This document shows positions 36,856 to 46,131 of a stretch of 64,000 bases of DNA, in pieces. Made by a program: the position numbers and the translations under genes. Each line of letters starts with the position of its first letter. The first letter of the stretch is position 1. Where the stretch lies: NCBI GenBank assembly GCA_021155195.1, contig JAJNPV010000017.1, forward strand, positions 336,485 through 400,484, in the 5' to 3' direction. Origin of the DNA: Ohtaekwangia sp. Its GTDB lineage: Bacteria > Bacteroidota > Bacteroidia > Cytophagales > Cyclobacteriaceae. The notes beneath the pieces were generated by a model that saw only the letters and a list, made by a program, of their open reading frames with translations, was not told the origin of the DNA and did no database searches.

Positions 36856-38304
36856 CTAAGCTAAAATCCCCTCAACCACTTTTCCTGCAACATCAGTTAA
36901 CCGATAACGTCTTCCCAAATGCTTGTAGGTGAGTTGCTCATGGTTCATTCCCATCAAATGCAAAACGGTAGCATGAAAATCATTTACATGAACCGGATCG
37001 CGCACAATGTTGTATCCAAACTCATCCGACTCACCATAGGTGATACCTGGCTTCACACCACCGCCTGCCATCCAGATGGTATAGGCGCGTGGATGATGAT
37101 CGCGGCCATAATTTTCCTTTGACAAACTGCCTTGACAATAATTAGTGCGTCCAAACTCGCCACCCCAAATCACTAACGTTTCGTCTAATAATCCGCGCTG
37201 CTTTAAATCCATAATCAACGCAGCGGTTGATCGATCCACATCTTGCGCTTGCAGTGGCATTTCACCTACCATGTTACCATGTTGATCCCACCCCTGATGA
37301 TATAGTTGAACAAATCGAACTCCCGATTCAGAAAGTTTTCGTGCCAGCAAACAATTAGCAGCATACGTACCCGGTGTTAAACAATCGGCTCCATACATTT
37401 TTACAATGTTGTCCGACTCTTTCGAAAAGTCTGTTAACTCCGGCACCGCAGTTTGCATGCGATAGGCTAATTCATACTGCTGTATGCGTGCTTGTATTTC
37501 CGGATCACCAAACTCTTGAAAGTTCATGGAGTTCAGTTGAGCTAGTTGATCCAACATGTTTCTTCGATCCATACGGTCGCGACCTTCCGGATCTTTTAAG
37601 TACAAAACTCTTTCTTCACTACTACTAAATTGTACCCCTTGATGCACGCTATCTAAAAATCCATTCGTCCAAAGTTTTGAATAAACTCCTTGCCCGTTTC
37701 CACGACCTCGTGAAAGCAACACACAATACGCTGGAAGATTTTTGTTTTCACTTCCCAAACCATAACTAAGCCACGCACCCATACTCGGTCGATTGCCTTG
37801 CTGAGCACCGGTTTGCATAAACGTAAGTGCCGGATCATGATTGATGGCTTCTGTATGCATGGATTTAATGATGCAGATATCATCCACTACTTTAGCAATG
37901 TTTGGAAACAGTTCACTCACCCACGCACCCGATTGCCCATACTGACTAAATTTAAAATGCGAACCCACGAGCGGAAACTTTGATTGTCCGGAAGTCATGC
38001 CCGTTAAGCGCTGCCCCATGCGAATAGATGCAGGCAATTCTTCGCCCATCATTTTATTGAGCATCGGTTTGTAATCAAAGCTTTCAAGCTGTGAGGGCGC
38101 CCCATTCTGAAAAAGATAAATAATGCGTTTCGCTTTAGGGGCAAAGTGTGGAAGTCCTAATCCTGCCAGCGGCTCTTCTTTCTTTGAAAATAAATCCGGG
38201 ATTAATAATGAACCAAGTGCAACAGAACCCAATCCCAAACTCAGCTTACCCAAAAAATGTTTTCGGGTAATATGAAGGCGGCTATCGATAAATTCTTTAC
38301 TCAT
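36856..38304 (-). CDS. DUF1501 domain protein (planctomycete-type)
   Basis: A 482-residue protein of the DUF1501 family, an alkaline-phosphatase/sulfatase-like fold without assigned activity. The N terminus has 'ITRKHFLGKLSLGLGSVALGSLLIP', a hydrophobic export signal, and the body has 'FQNGAPSQLESFDYKP', 'HTEAINHDPALTFMQTG', 'GGEFGRTNYCQG' and 'DHHPRAYTIWMAGGGVKPG'. It directly follows the DUF1553 cytochrome gene (5-bp gap), the usual pair that is thought to act on surface polysaccharide or sulfated substrates. Substrate unknown. Confidence 0.85.
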   Translation of the reverse strand: MSKEFIDSRLHITRKHFLGKLSLGLGSVALGSLLIPDLFSKKEEPLAGLGLPHFAPKAKRIIYLFQNGAPSQLESFDYKPMLNKMMGEELPASIRMGQRLTGMTSGQSKFPLVGSHFKFSQYGQSGAWVSELFPNIAKVVDDICIIKSMHTEAINHDPALTFMQTGAQQGNRPSMGAWLSYGLGSENKNLPAYCVLLSRGRGNGQGVYSKLWTNGFLDSVHQGVQFSSSEERVLYLKDPEGRDRMDRRNMLDQLAQLNSMNFQEFGDPEIQARIQQYELAYRMQTAVPELTDFSKESDNIVKMYGADCLTPGTYAANCLLARKLSESGVRFVQLYHQGWDQHGNMVGEMPLQAQDVDRSTAALIMDLKQRGLLDETLVIWGGEFGRTNYCQGSLSKENYGRDHHPRAYTIWMAGGGVKPGITYGESDEFGYNIVRDPVHVNDFHATVLHLMGMNHEQLTYKHLGRRYRLTDVAGKVVEGILA

Positions 38305-38309
38305 AACAC

Positions 38310-40616
38310 CTATGATTTTGTAATAGCTTCATCCAGATTATAAATAGTTTGCACCACCTGCATAAGCGCTGCCAAAGAAATCACATCCTTAATTTTTTCA
38401 TGAGGATACTCTCCCACTTCAACAAATTGCTTTGCCTTGTCAGGAGTCTTATTAAAATTTAATTTCTCCTCATTATAATACTTTATTAACTGTTCAAATT
38501 CTTCCTTCCTGGGTTCGCGACAAATAATCGTTTGAAAGGCTTTCCTTACCTTTTCATCAGGAGTAGATTTTTCAAGCATGAGTCGTTCGGCAAACACACG
38601 TGCCGACTCAAGAATAACCGGATCGTTTAACAGCAACAACGCCTGAAGTGGTGTATTCGTGCGCATGCGATTAACTTCACACTGATCGCGGTTGCTGGCA
38701 TCAAACACCAGCATACCGGGTGGTGGCACCGTTCGCTTGATAAATGAATACAACCCCCTCCGATACAAATCATCACCATGATCTTGCACATAGCGCGCTA
38801 GCACACCTCGCCCTGAAGTGGATGACTCCCAAATTCCTTTTGGTTGATACACCTTCATACTCGGGCCGCCAATGTCTTTTATCAACAAGCCACTACTTGC
38901 CAATGCCAAATCGCGAACACCTTCAGCTGTAAGCCGCTTGCGTGAACTTCTTGCTAATAAAATATTATCCGGATCGCGCGCCAGTTTCTCTTTGCTGATG
39001 GCTGCTGATTGCCGATACGTGGCCGACATCACATACTGTTTAATCAACCGCTTCACATCCCAACCATGATCCCTAAAATCAACCGCCAGCCAATCAAGCA
39101 ATTCGGGATGTGAGGGCATCTCGCCTTGCATTCCAAAATCACCGCTGGTTTTTACTAATCCTCGTCCAAAAAATTCCTGCCACATCCGGTTAACGAACAC
39201 ACGAGCTGTTAACGGATTCTTTTTGTCAAACAACCAATTAGCTAAACCCAACCGATCATCTCCATATCTTGTAGAATCAAATGGAAGAATATCGGGCGGA
39301 AGCCCAATACTCACTTGCTCTCCATGTGCATCATACACTCCCCGTGTAAGAATATAAGTAGGTCTGCGCCAGGACGAATCTTTCATCACCATCACCTCAA
39401 CGGGAGTGGTATCTTTCTTGTTGATGAACGTTAAGATTTCATTGATCTCTTCGGTAGTAATTTTTATTCTTGGCGGATCAGCCAACGAGGCTAATTGAAT
39501 ATCTCCTACCAGTCCTTTCTCCGGAACCCGATTAAAGAACGCGAACGTGCGGTAATAATCTTTTTGCGAGATGGGATCATACTTATGATCATGACAATGT
39601 GCACACTCAAAGGTGAGCGCAAGAAATGCTTTGGCAAAGGTGTTTGTGCGATCGGTCACATATTCAATCCGGTATTCTTCATCAATCACGCCACCTTCCT
39701 GCGTAATCTTATGATTGCGATTAAATCCTGTGGCAAGTACTTGCTCTTTTGTTGGGTTGGGTAGCAAGTCGCCCGCCAACTGCCAGGTAACAAACTGATG
39801 GTATGGATAATTTTTATTGAATGCATGAATCACCCAATCGCGCCACGGCCACATGGTGCGGAGTCCATCATCCTGATATCCGTGCGAATCGGCATAGCGC
39901 GCCACATCCATCCAATGCACGGCCATGCGTTCGCCATATTGGGGCTGTGCCAATAACTCGTCTACTATTTTTTCATACGCGTCCGCAGATGGATCTGATA
40001 CAAATCGATTTTGCATTTCCAAGGTGGGCGGCAATCCGGCAATATCCAAACTGACTCGTTTTAACAATCGCTCACGATCGGCTTCCTCGTTGGGTGTTAA
40101 TCCTGCGCTTTCAATTTTATTCAAAACGAAATAATCTATTTCATTCACGGGCCAGTTCTCATGCTCAACAGTTGGAACTTGTTTTTGCGTAGGTGGAATA
40201 AATGCCCAATGAGGTTTGTATTTGGCGCCTTGCTCAATCCATTTTTTAATTAATGTGATTTCATTTTCATTGAGCGATAAATTTGATTTGGGTGGTGGCA
40301 TGAGTTGGGAAGTATCGGAAGAAGATATTCTTAAAAACACTTCTGATTGATCGGGATTTCCTGGCATAATCACATGCGCCTTTGGATTATCCTTAAGCGC
40401 TGCCAAGGCACCTTCCTGAGTATCTAATCGCAAGTTTGCTTTGCGCTGATTGGCATCCGGCCCATGACATTTAAAACAACGGTCGGATAAGATGGGGCGT
40501 ATATGAATATTAAAATCAACCGAATCACTGAGGCTTGCCTTTTGTTCAGTATGAGTACAACGGGTATTTAGAAATACCGTGGCAAAAACAACAACGAGAA
40601 ACACTGCAATTCTCAT
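38310..40616 (-). CDS. DUF1549/DUF1553 domain protein with cytochrome-c motif
   Basis: A 768-residue lipoprotein (lipobox Cys20) with a Planctomycete cytochrome C motif CFKCH (Cys47, Cys50, His51), then the DUF1549 domain ('VDELLAQPQYGERMAVHWMDVARYADSHG') and DUF1553 domain ('PLTARVFVNRMWQEFFGRGLVKTSGDFG'). This three-domain protein and the adjacent DUF1501 protein form a conserved pair. It is likely exported and haem-linked; its substrate is unknown. The pair is expected to be co-transcribed. Confidence 0.85.
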   Translation of the reverse strand: MRIAVFLVVVFATVFLNTRCTHTEQKASLSDSVDFNIHIRPILSDRCFKCHGPDANQRKANLRLDTQEGALAALKDNPKAHVIMPGNPDQSEVFLRISSSDTSQLMPPPKSNLSLNENEITLIKKWIEQGAKYKPHWAFIPPTQKQVPTVEHENWPVNEIDYFVLNKIESAGLTPNEEADRERLLKRVSLDIAGLPPTLEMQNRFVSDPSADAYEKIVDELLAQPQYGERMAVHWMDVARYADSHGYQDDGLRTMWPWRDWVIHAFNKNYPYHQFVTWQLAGDLLPNPTKEQVLATGFNRNHKITQEGGVIDEEYRIEYVTDRTNTFAKAFLALTFECAHCHDHKYDPISQKDYYRTFAFFNRVPEKGLVGDIQLASLADPPRIKITTEEINEILTFINKKDTTPVEVMVMKDSSWRRPTYILTRGVYDAHGEQVSIGLPPDILPFDSTRYGDDRLGLANWLFDKKNPLTARVFVNRMWQEFFGRGLVKTSGDFGMQGEMPSHPELLDWLAVDFRDHGWDVKRLIKQYVMSATYRQSAAISKEKLARDPDNILLARSSRKRLTAEGVRDLALASSGLLIKDIGGPSMKVYQPKGIWESSTSGRGVLARYVQDHGDDLYRRGLYSFIKRTVPPPGMLVFDASNRDQCEVNRMRTNTPLQALLLLNDPVILESARVFAERLMLEKSTPDEKVRKAFQTIICREPRKEEFEQLIKYYNEEKLNFNKTPDKAKQFVEVGEYPHEKIKDVISLAALMQVVQTIYNLDEAITKS

Positions 40617-40734
40617 AACTTCAGGTAGAATCTAAAGTTGAGGAATTTACTCAACTTTTAAAATTGTTTTTACACAACCAAAAAAGCATATTACAGGGAA
40701 ATACAATGCATTAAGTTTTTACATTTGATACGTG

Positions 40735-40908
40735 ATGGAACAAAAACATTCCAAGAAGAAAGCAATTAATACAAAGGATTACAGCAGACCAGGCAAGTCC
40801 TTAACTGAATTGGAATTTGTTGCCATGGTTAAAGAAAGTGAGGAAAGCGGTTATATATCGCTTCATGAGTTTAAAAATAAATGCAAGATGTTTCTTAATT
40901 CGAAATAA
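40735..40908 (+). CDS. Hypothetical protein, 57 aa
   Basis: A small basic protein, MEQKHSKKKAINTKDYSRPGKSL, then 'ELEFVAMVKESEESGYISLHEFKNKCK'. The central part resembles small Bacteroidota proteins of unknown role that occur alone. No signal or membrane segment, no partner toxin. ATG at 40735, stop at 40906-40908. A good coding pattern but no other support. Confidence 0.5.
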   Translation: MEQKHSKKKAINTKDYSRPGKSLTELEFVAMVKESEESGYISLHEFKNKCKMFLNSK

Positions 40909-40923
40909 GGTTTCTAATTCAAC

Positions 40924-40949
40924 AAAAGAAAAAGGGCCTTGCGGCCCCA
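40924..40949 (-). terminator. Terminator after the 81-aa gene
   Basis: A GGGCC-TTGC-GGCCC hairpin followed, on the minus strand, by CTTTTTCTTTTG. It lies about 105 bp downstream of the small minus-strand gene at 41,055-41,300. Confidence 0.6.
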
Positions 40950-40984
40950 ATTCTGATAAACAAAACTCTTACCTCACCCTCGTT

Positions 40985-41003
40985 CCCTCTCCAAAGGAGA
41001 GGG
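40985..41003. repeat. Palindromic repeat CCCTCTCC-AAA-GGAGAGGG
   Basis: A perfect 8-bp-arm palindrome within TTCCCTCTCCAAAGGAGAGG. This is a dispersed intergenic repeat type I recall from Bacteroidota and other genomes. One copy in this window. Confidence 0.5.
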
Positions 41004-41054
41004 AGGAATAATCTCCATCGGATTCTTGGTTATTACTTTATACAATCGAGAGAA

Positions 41055-41300
41055 TTATGCTGTTGCCAATTCTGGCTCCTTAACTTTTTTCTGCTTCTTA
41101 ACTTTCAGGTTCTTCATTTTTTTCAACTCTTTTTTCATTTGAGTTGCTACCAGACCAGCAAGCTTTTTTGCTGACCTGTCTATAACTGCATTAGCTTTCT
41201 TTTTTGATTTGGTTACACCCAATGCCTGCACCGTTTGATGCAGTGAATCCACCAAAAGGAGGCGGATTTCTTTCTTTCCTTTTACTACTAGTTTTTCCAT
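41055..41300 (-). CDS. Basic hypothetical protein, 81 aa
   Basis: An 81-residue strongly Lys-rich protein with a globular-looking N-terminal half ('VVKGKKEIRLLLVDSLHQTVQALG') and a Lys-rich C-terminal half ending in an acidic ELATA tail. It resembles small histone-like or DNA-binding proteins of Bacteroidota in composition, but I do not recognise the family. It is followed by a hairpin terminator. Confidence 0.6.
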   Translation of the reverse strand: MEKLVVKGKKEIRLLLVDSLHQTVQALGVTKSKKKANAVIDRSAKKLAGLVATQMKKELKKMKNLKVKKQKKVKEPELATA

Positions 41301-41377
41301 AATTCAATGTATTTGATACTAAAGTATTAGGTTATTCCAGTATTACCAAGAAGTTAAAAAAACTTAACATTGAAAGT

Positions 41378-44300
41378 CTATTTTCCTTCCATACGCTTTA
41401 AATCAGGGGATTTTTTGATCAATTCAAACTGACTTTGAATCTCGGCAAGCTTGTCGCTCACCACCGCAAACACCGCTTGTTGTTGATCCGTGGGGGCGGC
41501 ATCCGCACTCGAAATCTGCCCCTCTTTTGCCATTGCTAAAAGACGTTCCAATACTTGTGGAGCATTACGAAAAATATCCATGCGCGCTCCGGTTTGATGC
41601 ACATCGTGCAAGCCTGCTTCGAGTTGATAAATCCTTTCTTCCAAGGCAATTGATTTCTTATCATTCTTCTTTGCCAACAGCTTGGCGCGAAGTTGTTCCA
41701 TCTCATCAATTAACGAGAGTGTTGTACGCGTGGCTGTATATAACTTCACACCAAAATTATATTGCTTTAAAATTTCAGCATCGGTACTCTTTGTGTTGGG
41801 ATCTTTTATCACAACCACCGACTCTTTGTATTCTTTGCCATTCACTTTCAGCACAACCGTATACGTTCCAGGATGCACTAACGGTGGCGTTTGGCCGGGA
41901 CCGATATCCAAATCGAAAATAAACATCTTGCGTTCGCCTTTATCATCGACCAGCACCCAATCTTTATCTTTCGGCTTCACACGCAACTTTGGAAACTCAT
42001 AAGGTTGCAATCGTAAATCCCACCACACTCGATTTACACCAGTTTCGTTCTTGCCTTTTAATGCACGCACCATTTCATTATGTGAATTGAGTACTACTAA
42101 TTCCACTTCTCCTTTTGCTTTTTCTTTTAAATAATAGTTAATGTCAATTCCATCCGGAGGATTTTGTCCTGACACATAACTGCGATCTGTTTTTATTCCA
42201 TTAATCGGTTGAAAGCGATAAGCCTTACGCATCGAAAACAAATGTGCTTCTGAATTTTGAATTTGTTGTGTGAACTCCCGGATGGGTGTAATGTCATCCA
42301 GAATATAAATTCCACGACCGTAGGTAGCAATTACCAAATCTTTAAAGTTGCGTTGAATCTCAATTCCAAAAATCGGAACAGGTGGTAAATTATTTTTGAG
42401 ATGAATCCAATTCTTTCCATCATCGGGTGACCAGTAAAGAGACTTCTCAGTACCCAACCACAACAATCCTTGTTGATCGGGATCTCCTTTAATCTGATTT
42501 ACAAAATTAGAATTATTGGGAGGTAGGTTAATCTCCAATCGCTTGAACGTATTTCCAAAATCCGTGGTCTTATAAACGTATGTTCCGAAATCACCCACAT
42601 AGTGTGCGTCCACCGCGATGTAACACGTGCCCGCATCAAAGTAGGAAGCATCAATGTGTCGAATCGTTCCCCACACAGGTAAGTCTGGCATATTAGCCGA
42701 AACATTCGTCCAGGTTTTACCACCATCTTGTGTTACGCTCACTTGTCCATCATTGCTACCGGTCCATAACACACCTTCTTTCACGGGCGACTCAGCCATA
42801 GAAAATAATGTACATCCATCCCACGTCATTAAATTATCACTGGCCATGCCGCCCGAGTTTTGCTGATGTGATTTGTCATTGGTTGTTAAGTCGGGACTTA
42901 TATCCTGCCAGCTTTGTCCGCCATTGGTAGTCTCATGCACAAGCTGACTGCCCACCCACACTTTTCCTTGTGTATGCTTTGAAAGCACCATTGGGAAATT
43001 CCAATGCCAGCGATACTTGGCATCGGCTGGTGCAGCACCAATTTGAGTTTGCGGCCACACGCGCACATCCCGTGCATGCATGGTAGTAAGGTCAAACACA
43101 TCAAGCCCACCATCATAACAACCTGACCACACAATATTATTATCAAACGGATCGGGTTGTGCAAATCCGCTTTCGCACCCACCTACTCCATGCCATGCCC
43201 CTAATGGAATATTATATCCTCCTAAATATTGACTGGGTCCTCGATATGACCATGCATCCTGCCGATTGCCATACACCCAATACGGTACTCGGTCATCCAC
43301 GGCTACATGATACATTTGGGCAATGGGCAAGTTGATGTTGCGCCAACTCTTACCTCCATTGTAGGTCATGTTCAAACAACCATCATGTGCACACAAAATT
43401 CTATTTCCATCCTTGGGATCAAACCACATATCATGATTATCGCCACCCGGTGCCCACTGATTAAAATTTTTATCAAACGTTTTACCTCCATCGGTAGATT
43501 TCATAATGCCTACGCAGATCGTATATACTTCATCTTCATTGGCCGTTGAAACGCGAAGCCGGGTGTAGTATCCAGCACGTTGCCCCATCGAGTTATTTTT
43601 TTGCATCAGCTTCCAGCTATCACCTCCATCATCTGATCGATACAGTCTTGGTTCTTTATCTTCTACCAATGCATACACGCGTTTTGGATTTGTGTACGAA
43701 ACATCTACAGAAGTTTTTCCTACCGGATGCGTGGGTCCGCTTTCTAATCCATTGTGCATTGGCTCCCACGTTTTGCCGCCATCTTTCGATCGATAGATGC
43801 CGCTGCCTTCGCCCCCACTATTTAAGTTCCACGTGCGGATGTCGGCTTGCCACATGGCTGCAAACAAGATGTCAGGATTTTTTGAATCCATACTTAAATC
43901 AGAGCAGCCTGTATTTTCATTCACAAAGAAAACCCGCTCCCATGTTTTACCTCCATCGGTTGTTTTATAAACACCTCGTTCCTGCTGCGGTCCGTGCGAA
44001 TGCCCCATCGAAGCAACATACACCGTGTTGGTATCGGTTGGGTGTACAATCACGCGACTAATGCGATAGGTTTTCTCAAGCCCCATGTTCTTCCAGGTCT
44101 TGCCCGCATTGCTCGATTTATACACACCATTGCCTACGGCATGGGCAGGACGAATTAAAAAAGTTTCGCCCGTGCCGGCCCACACCTGCCGGGGCGATGA
44201 GGGCGCAACAGCCAAGGCTCCAATAGAAGAATCTTCGGTGCTATCGAAAACAGCTTTCCACGTGATGCCCGCATCATCAGTTTTCCAGATTCCACCGGAG

Positions 44301-44479
44301 GCAGCACCCGAATAAGAAACATTGGGATTGCCGGGCTCACCCACTACTGAAATCATACGGTTGCCATCGGGGCCAATAAACCGAAAGTTTAATTTGGAAA
44401 AGATTTTAGGATCGTATGACTGTGCAAACAAAAATTGAAAACTACTGCTAAGGCAGAGGAACAGAAAAAGCTTTTTCAT
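41378..44479 (-). CDS. Secreted giant BNR/sortilin-like beta-propeller protein (paralog)
   Basis: A 1,033-residue protein with a signal peptide (residues 1-19, ending LFAQ) and many Asp-box repeats ('GGIWKTDDAGITWKAV', 'YRSKDGGKTWEPM', 'KTTDFGNTFKRLE' and others) forming beta-propellers like those of the protein at 29,726-32,905. Its end has 'PPLVHPGTYTVVLKVNGKEYKESVVVIKDPN' followed by helices, similar to the paralog. Two such genes 9 kb apart, both minus strand, with a repeat-transposase and DUF1501/DUF1553 pair between them, suggest an old duplication. Substrate or function unknown. Confidence 0.85.
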   Translation of the reverse strand: MKKLFLFLCLSSSFQFLFAQSYDPKIFSKLNFRFIGPDGNRMISVVGEPGNPNVSYSGAASGGIWKTDDAGITWKAVFDSTEDSSIGALAVAPSSPRQVWAGTGETFLIRPAHAVGNGVYKSSNAGKTWKNMGLEKTYRISRVIVHPTDTNTVYVASMGHSHGPQQERGVYKTTDGGKTWERVFFVNENTGCSDLSMDSKNPDILFAAMWQADIRTWNLNSGGEGSGIYRSKDGGKTWEPMHNGLESGPTHPVGKTSVDVSYTNPKRVYALVEDKEPRLYRSDDGGDSWKLMQKNNSMGQRAGYYTRLRVSTANEDEVYTICVGIMKSTDGGKTFDKNFNQWAPGGDNHDMWFDPKDGNRILCAHDGCLNMTYNGGKSWRNINLPIAQMYHVAVDDRVPYWVYGNRQDAWSYRGPSQYLGGYNIPLGAWHGVGGCESGFAQPDPFDNNIVWSGCYDGGLDVFDLTTMHARDVRVWPQTQIGAAPADAKYRWHWNFPMVLSKHTQGKVWVGSQLVHETTNGGQSWQDISPDLTTNDKSHQQNSGGMASDNLMTWDGCTLFSMAESPVKEGVLWTGSNDGQVSVTQDGGKTWTNVSANMPDLPVWGTIRHIDASYFDAGTCYIAVDAHYVGDFGTYVYKTTDFGNTFKRLEINLPPNNSNFVNQIKGDPDQQGLLWLGTEKSLYWSPDDGKNWIHLKNNLPPVPIFGIEIQRNFKDLVIATYGRGIYILDDITPIREFTQQIQNSEAHLFSMRKAYRFQPINGIKTDRSYVSGQNPPDGIDINYYLKEKAKGEVELVVLNSHNEMVRALKGKNETGVNRVWWDLRLQPYEFPKLRVKPKDKDWVLVDDKGERKMFIFDLDIGPGQTPPLVHPGTYTVVLKVNGKEYKESVVVIKDPNTKSTDAEILKQYNFGVKLYTATRTTLSLIDEMEQLRAKLLAKKNDKKSIALEERIYQLEAGLHDVHQTGARMDIFRNAPQVLERLLAMAKEGQISSADAAPTDQQQAVFAVVSDKLAEIQSQFELIKKSPDLKRMEGK

Positions 44480-44665
44480 AGAGACTATTTATAATCGAAG
44501 TAAATTAACCAAGAGCGGGCAGAATTAATACTACGAATTACTCAGCGAACAGAAATAGTTGATCAGCGGAAGGTCTAAGGAGATCCAATCATTTCAGAGA
44601 TCAGACCGCTATACTATAAATCAGCCTGTATGAAGTGCACTTTCACACAAGCACCAAAAAAACAA

Positions 44666-44694
44666 AAGCCCCTACGCACCGCATAGAGGCTTTT
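44666..44694 (-). terminator. Terminator after the 235-aa gene
   Basis: GCCCCTACGC and GCATAGAGGC arms (G.U pairs included) around a 3-base loop, with T-runs on both sides, so it may be bidirectional. It lies about 20 bp past the stop of the minus-strand gene at 44,714-45,421. Confidence 0.65.
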
Positions 44695-44713
44695 TAACTT
44701 ACTGAGGCTGTCA

Positions 44714-45421
44714 TCACATTTTTACTTTGGTGAATTTAATCTTCCTTACCTGAGCATACTCATTGCTATTTAACCCATAGATGGCGCGCAGGTACTTTTT
44801 ACCATTGCGTCCGGTTTCCAATAGCGATTGCTCACCATAATAAATGCTGTGCAAAGCAACCCGTGCATTGTTCCAGGCAACTTTTGCGGCACTTACCTCC
44901 GCATTGAGCTTTGCTAACGCAGCCGTGGTGTTGCGCAAGCCTTCCGGTGTTAAGCCAGGCTCGTTTGGTTTATACACCGGTTCATCGCTGGCTGTTTGTA
45001 CCAATCGTTCGAGGTGATACACCATACTTGCAAACCCACGCTGGCCATGGTTTTCCTTCCGGATGGCCACTGCCTGTTCGGACGGAACGGGTTGCCGGGT
45101 GCGCGTTCGGCTTGTAAGCAAACGCAAAAAGACGCGGGCATCTTTTAACGCTTGTTCACTGGCACCCAGCGAAGCCATCGTGAACAGAATACTTGACGCC
45201 AGTCGCGGCACATCGGCAAATGCAATCTCGCGACTGTTGGTAGCATTGTTAAGCGCAGACTTTGCTACCGTTACTTCATCCAATGCCTTGCGCGCTTTAA
45301 CGGCTAGTTCCTGCAAGGCACTTACTTTGAGGTTCGGTAATCCGGGGTTATATGATCCTCCATACCCGGAGCAGTAGCCTACGAATTCCTCGAAGGCTGC
45401 TACATTTTTAACATGTGACAT
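44714..45421 (-). CDS. Hypothetical protein, 235 aa, helical
   Basis: A 235-residue protein without signal peptide, with a mostly helical composition; the middle part has 'LRLLTSRTRTRQ', and the end has basic 'KYLRAIYGLNSNEYAQVRKIKFTKVKM'. I recall similar multi-copy proteins of unknown role in Cytophagales, but cannot name a family. It sits alone, followed by its own terminator and preceded by the 22-bp tandem repeat region of the recombinase locus. Confidence 0.55.
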   Translation of the reverse strand: MSHVKNVAAFEEFVGYCSGYGGSYNPGLPNLKVSALQELAVKARKALDEVTVAKSALNNATNSREIAFADVPRLASSILFTMASLGASEQALKDARVFLRLLTSRTRTRQPVPSEQAVAIRKENHGQRGFASMVYHLERLVQTASDEPVYKPNEPGLTPEGLRNTTAALAKLNAEVSAAKVAWNNARVALHSIYYGEQSLLETGRNGKKYLRAIYGLNSNEYAQVRKIKFTKVKM

Positions 45422-45638
45422 AATTGTTTAATTATACTCCTTAGTACTGTGTTGAAATGATTTTTGTTTTCACTTTTAATCGCTTTTAGAAAAAATAAAT
45501 TTTCATCACGACACACAACCCACATACCTATGGCACGTTACACACTGCTTTTTTATTTTCTTCTGATTAGAAATTTATTAATACGTACTCATCCTATTTT
45601 AGATCTGCTTTGTGCGAGGTAACGTGTGTAACAGCGTG

Positions 45639-46010
45639 AGTGCGCATCCGATACAGACCAAGTGCGCATTCGGTACACACCTACTGCATATCCGGTGCAG
45701 TGTGAGTGCACAACAGATGCAGACCAACGGCACATTCGATGCAGAGCGAGTGCACATCCAGAACAGACCCAGTGCACATCCGATACAGAGCGAGTGCACA
45801 TCTAGAACAGACCCAGTGCACATCCGGTACACGCCTACTGCATATCCGGTGCAGTGTGAGTGCATATCTGGTAAAGACTCAGTGCACATCCAATGCAAAT
45901 CGAGTGCGCATCCGATGCAGACCCAGTGCACATCTGATGCAGAGCGAGTGCGCGTTAGTACAGACCCAGTGTGTATCCGGTTTAGAGCGAGTGCGCATTG
46001 GGGTAGCCGC
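45639..46010. repeat. 22-bp tandem repeat, about 17 copies
   Basis: A minisatellite with unit approximately AGTGCACATCCGATGCAGAS plus two more bases, repeated 17 times in a row with substitutions and one unit of 21 bp. Neither strand accumulates stop codons across it, so long but spurious frames appear on both strands. It lies between the 235-residue gene and the recombinase and is the main content of the 710-bp gene-free stretch 45,422-46,131. Confidence 0.9.
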
Positions 46011-46068
46011 AGCGCTTCAAATTTCTACCGTTACCTATTGCCGAATTGTATATATCCGATAATAAACG

Positions 46069-46096
46069 ATTATAAACGTATTTAAACGTTTATAAT
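46069..46096. promoter_or_regulatory. Inverted repeat upstream of the recombinase
   Basis: ATTATAAACG and CGTTTATAAT, exact reverse complements, separated by 8 bases, 35 bp before the recombinase ATG. Related AATAAACG and TTTAAACG direct words lie in the same stretch. It could be an operator of the recombinase or a recombinase core-type site (10-bp arms, 8-bp spacer). Which one is not decidable by reading. Confidence 0.55.
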
Positions 46097-46131
46097 ACGA
46101 CTGCAGGATTTTTTTTAATGAGTGTTGCATC

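Noticed and set aside
41527..44315. Many medium-sized plus-strand frames opposite the large minus-strand genes.
   Set aside because: They are mirror frames of the giant repeat genes, with no start signals or recognisable protein.
45612..46085. Long open frames of 110-157 codons on both strands over the 22-bp repeats.
   Set aside because: They exist because the repeat unit has no stop codons; protein periodicity is just the repeat period. No start signals, and both strands are open alike.
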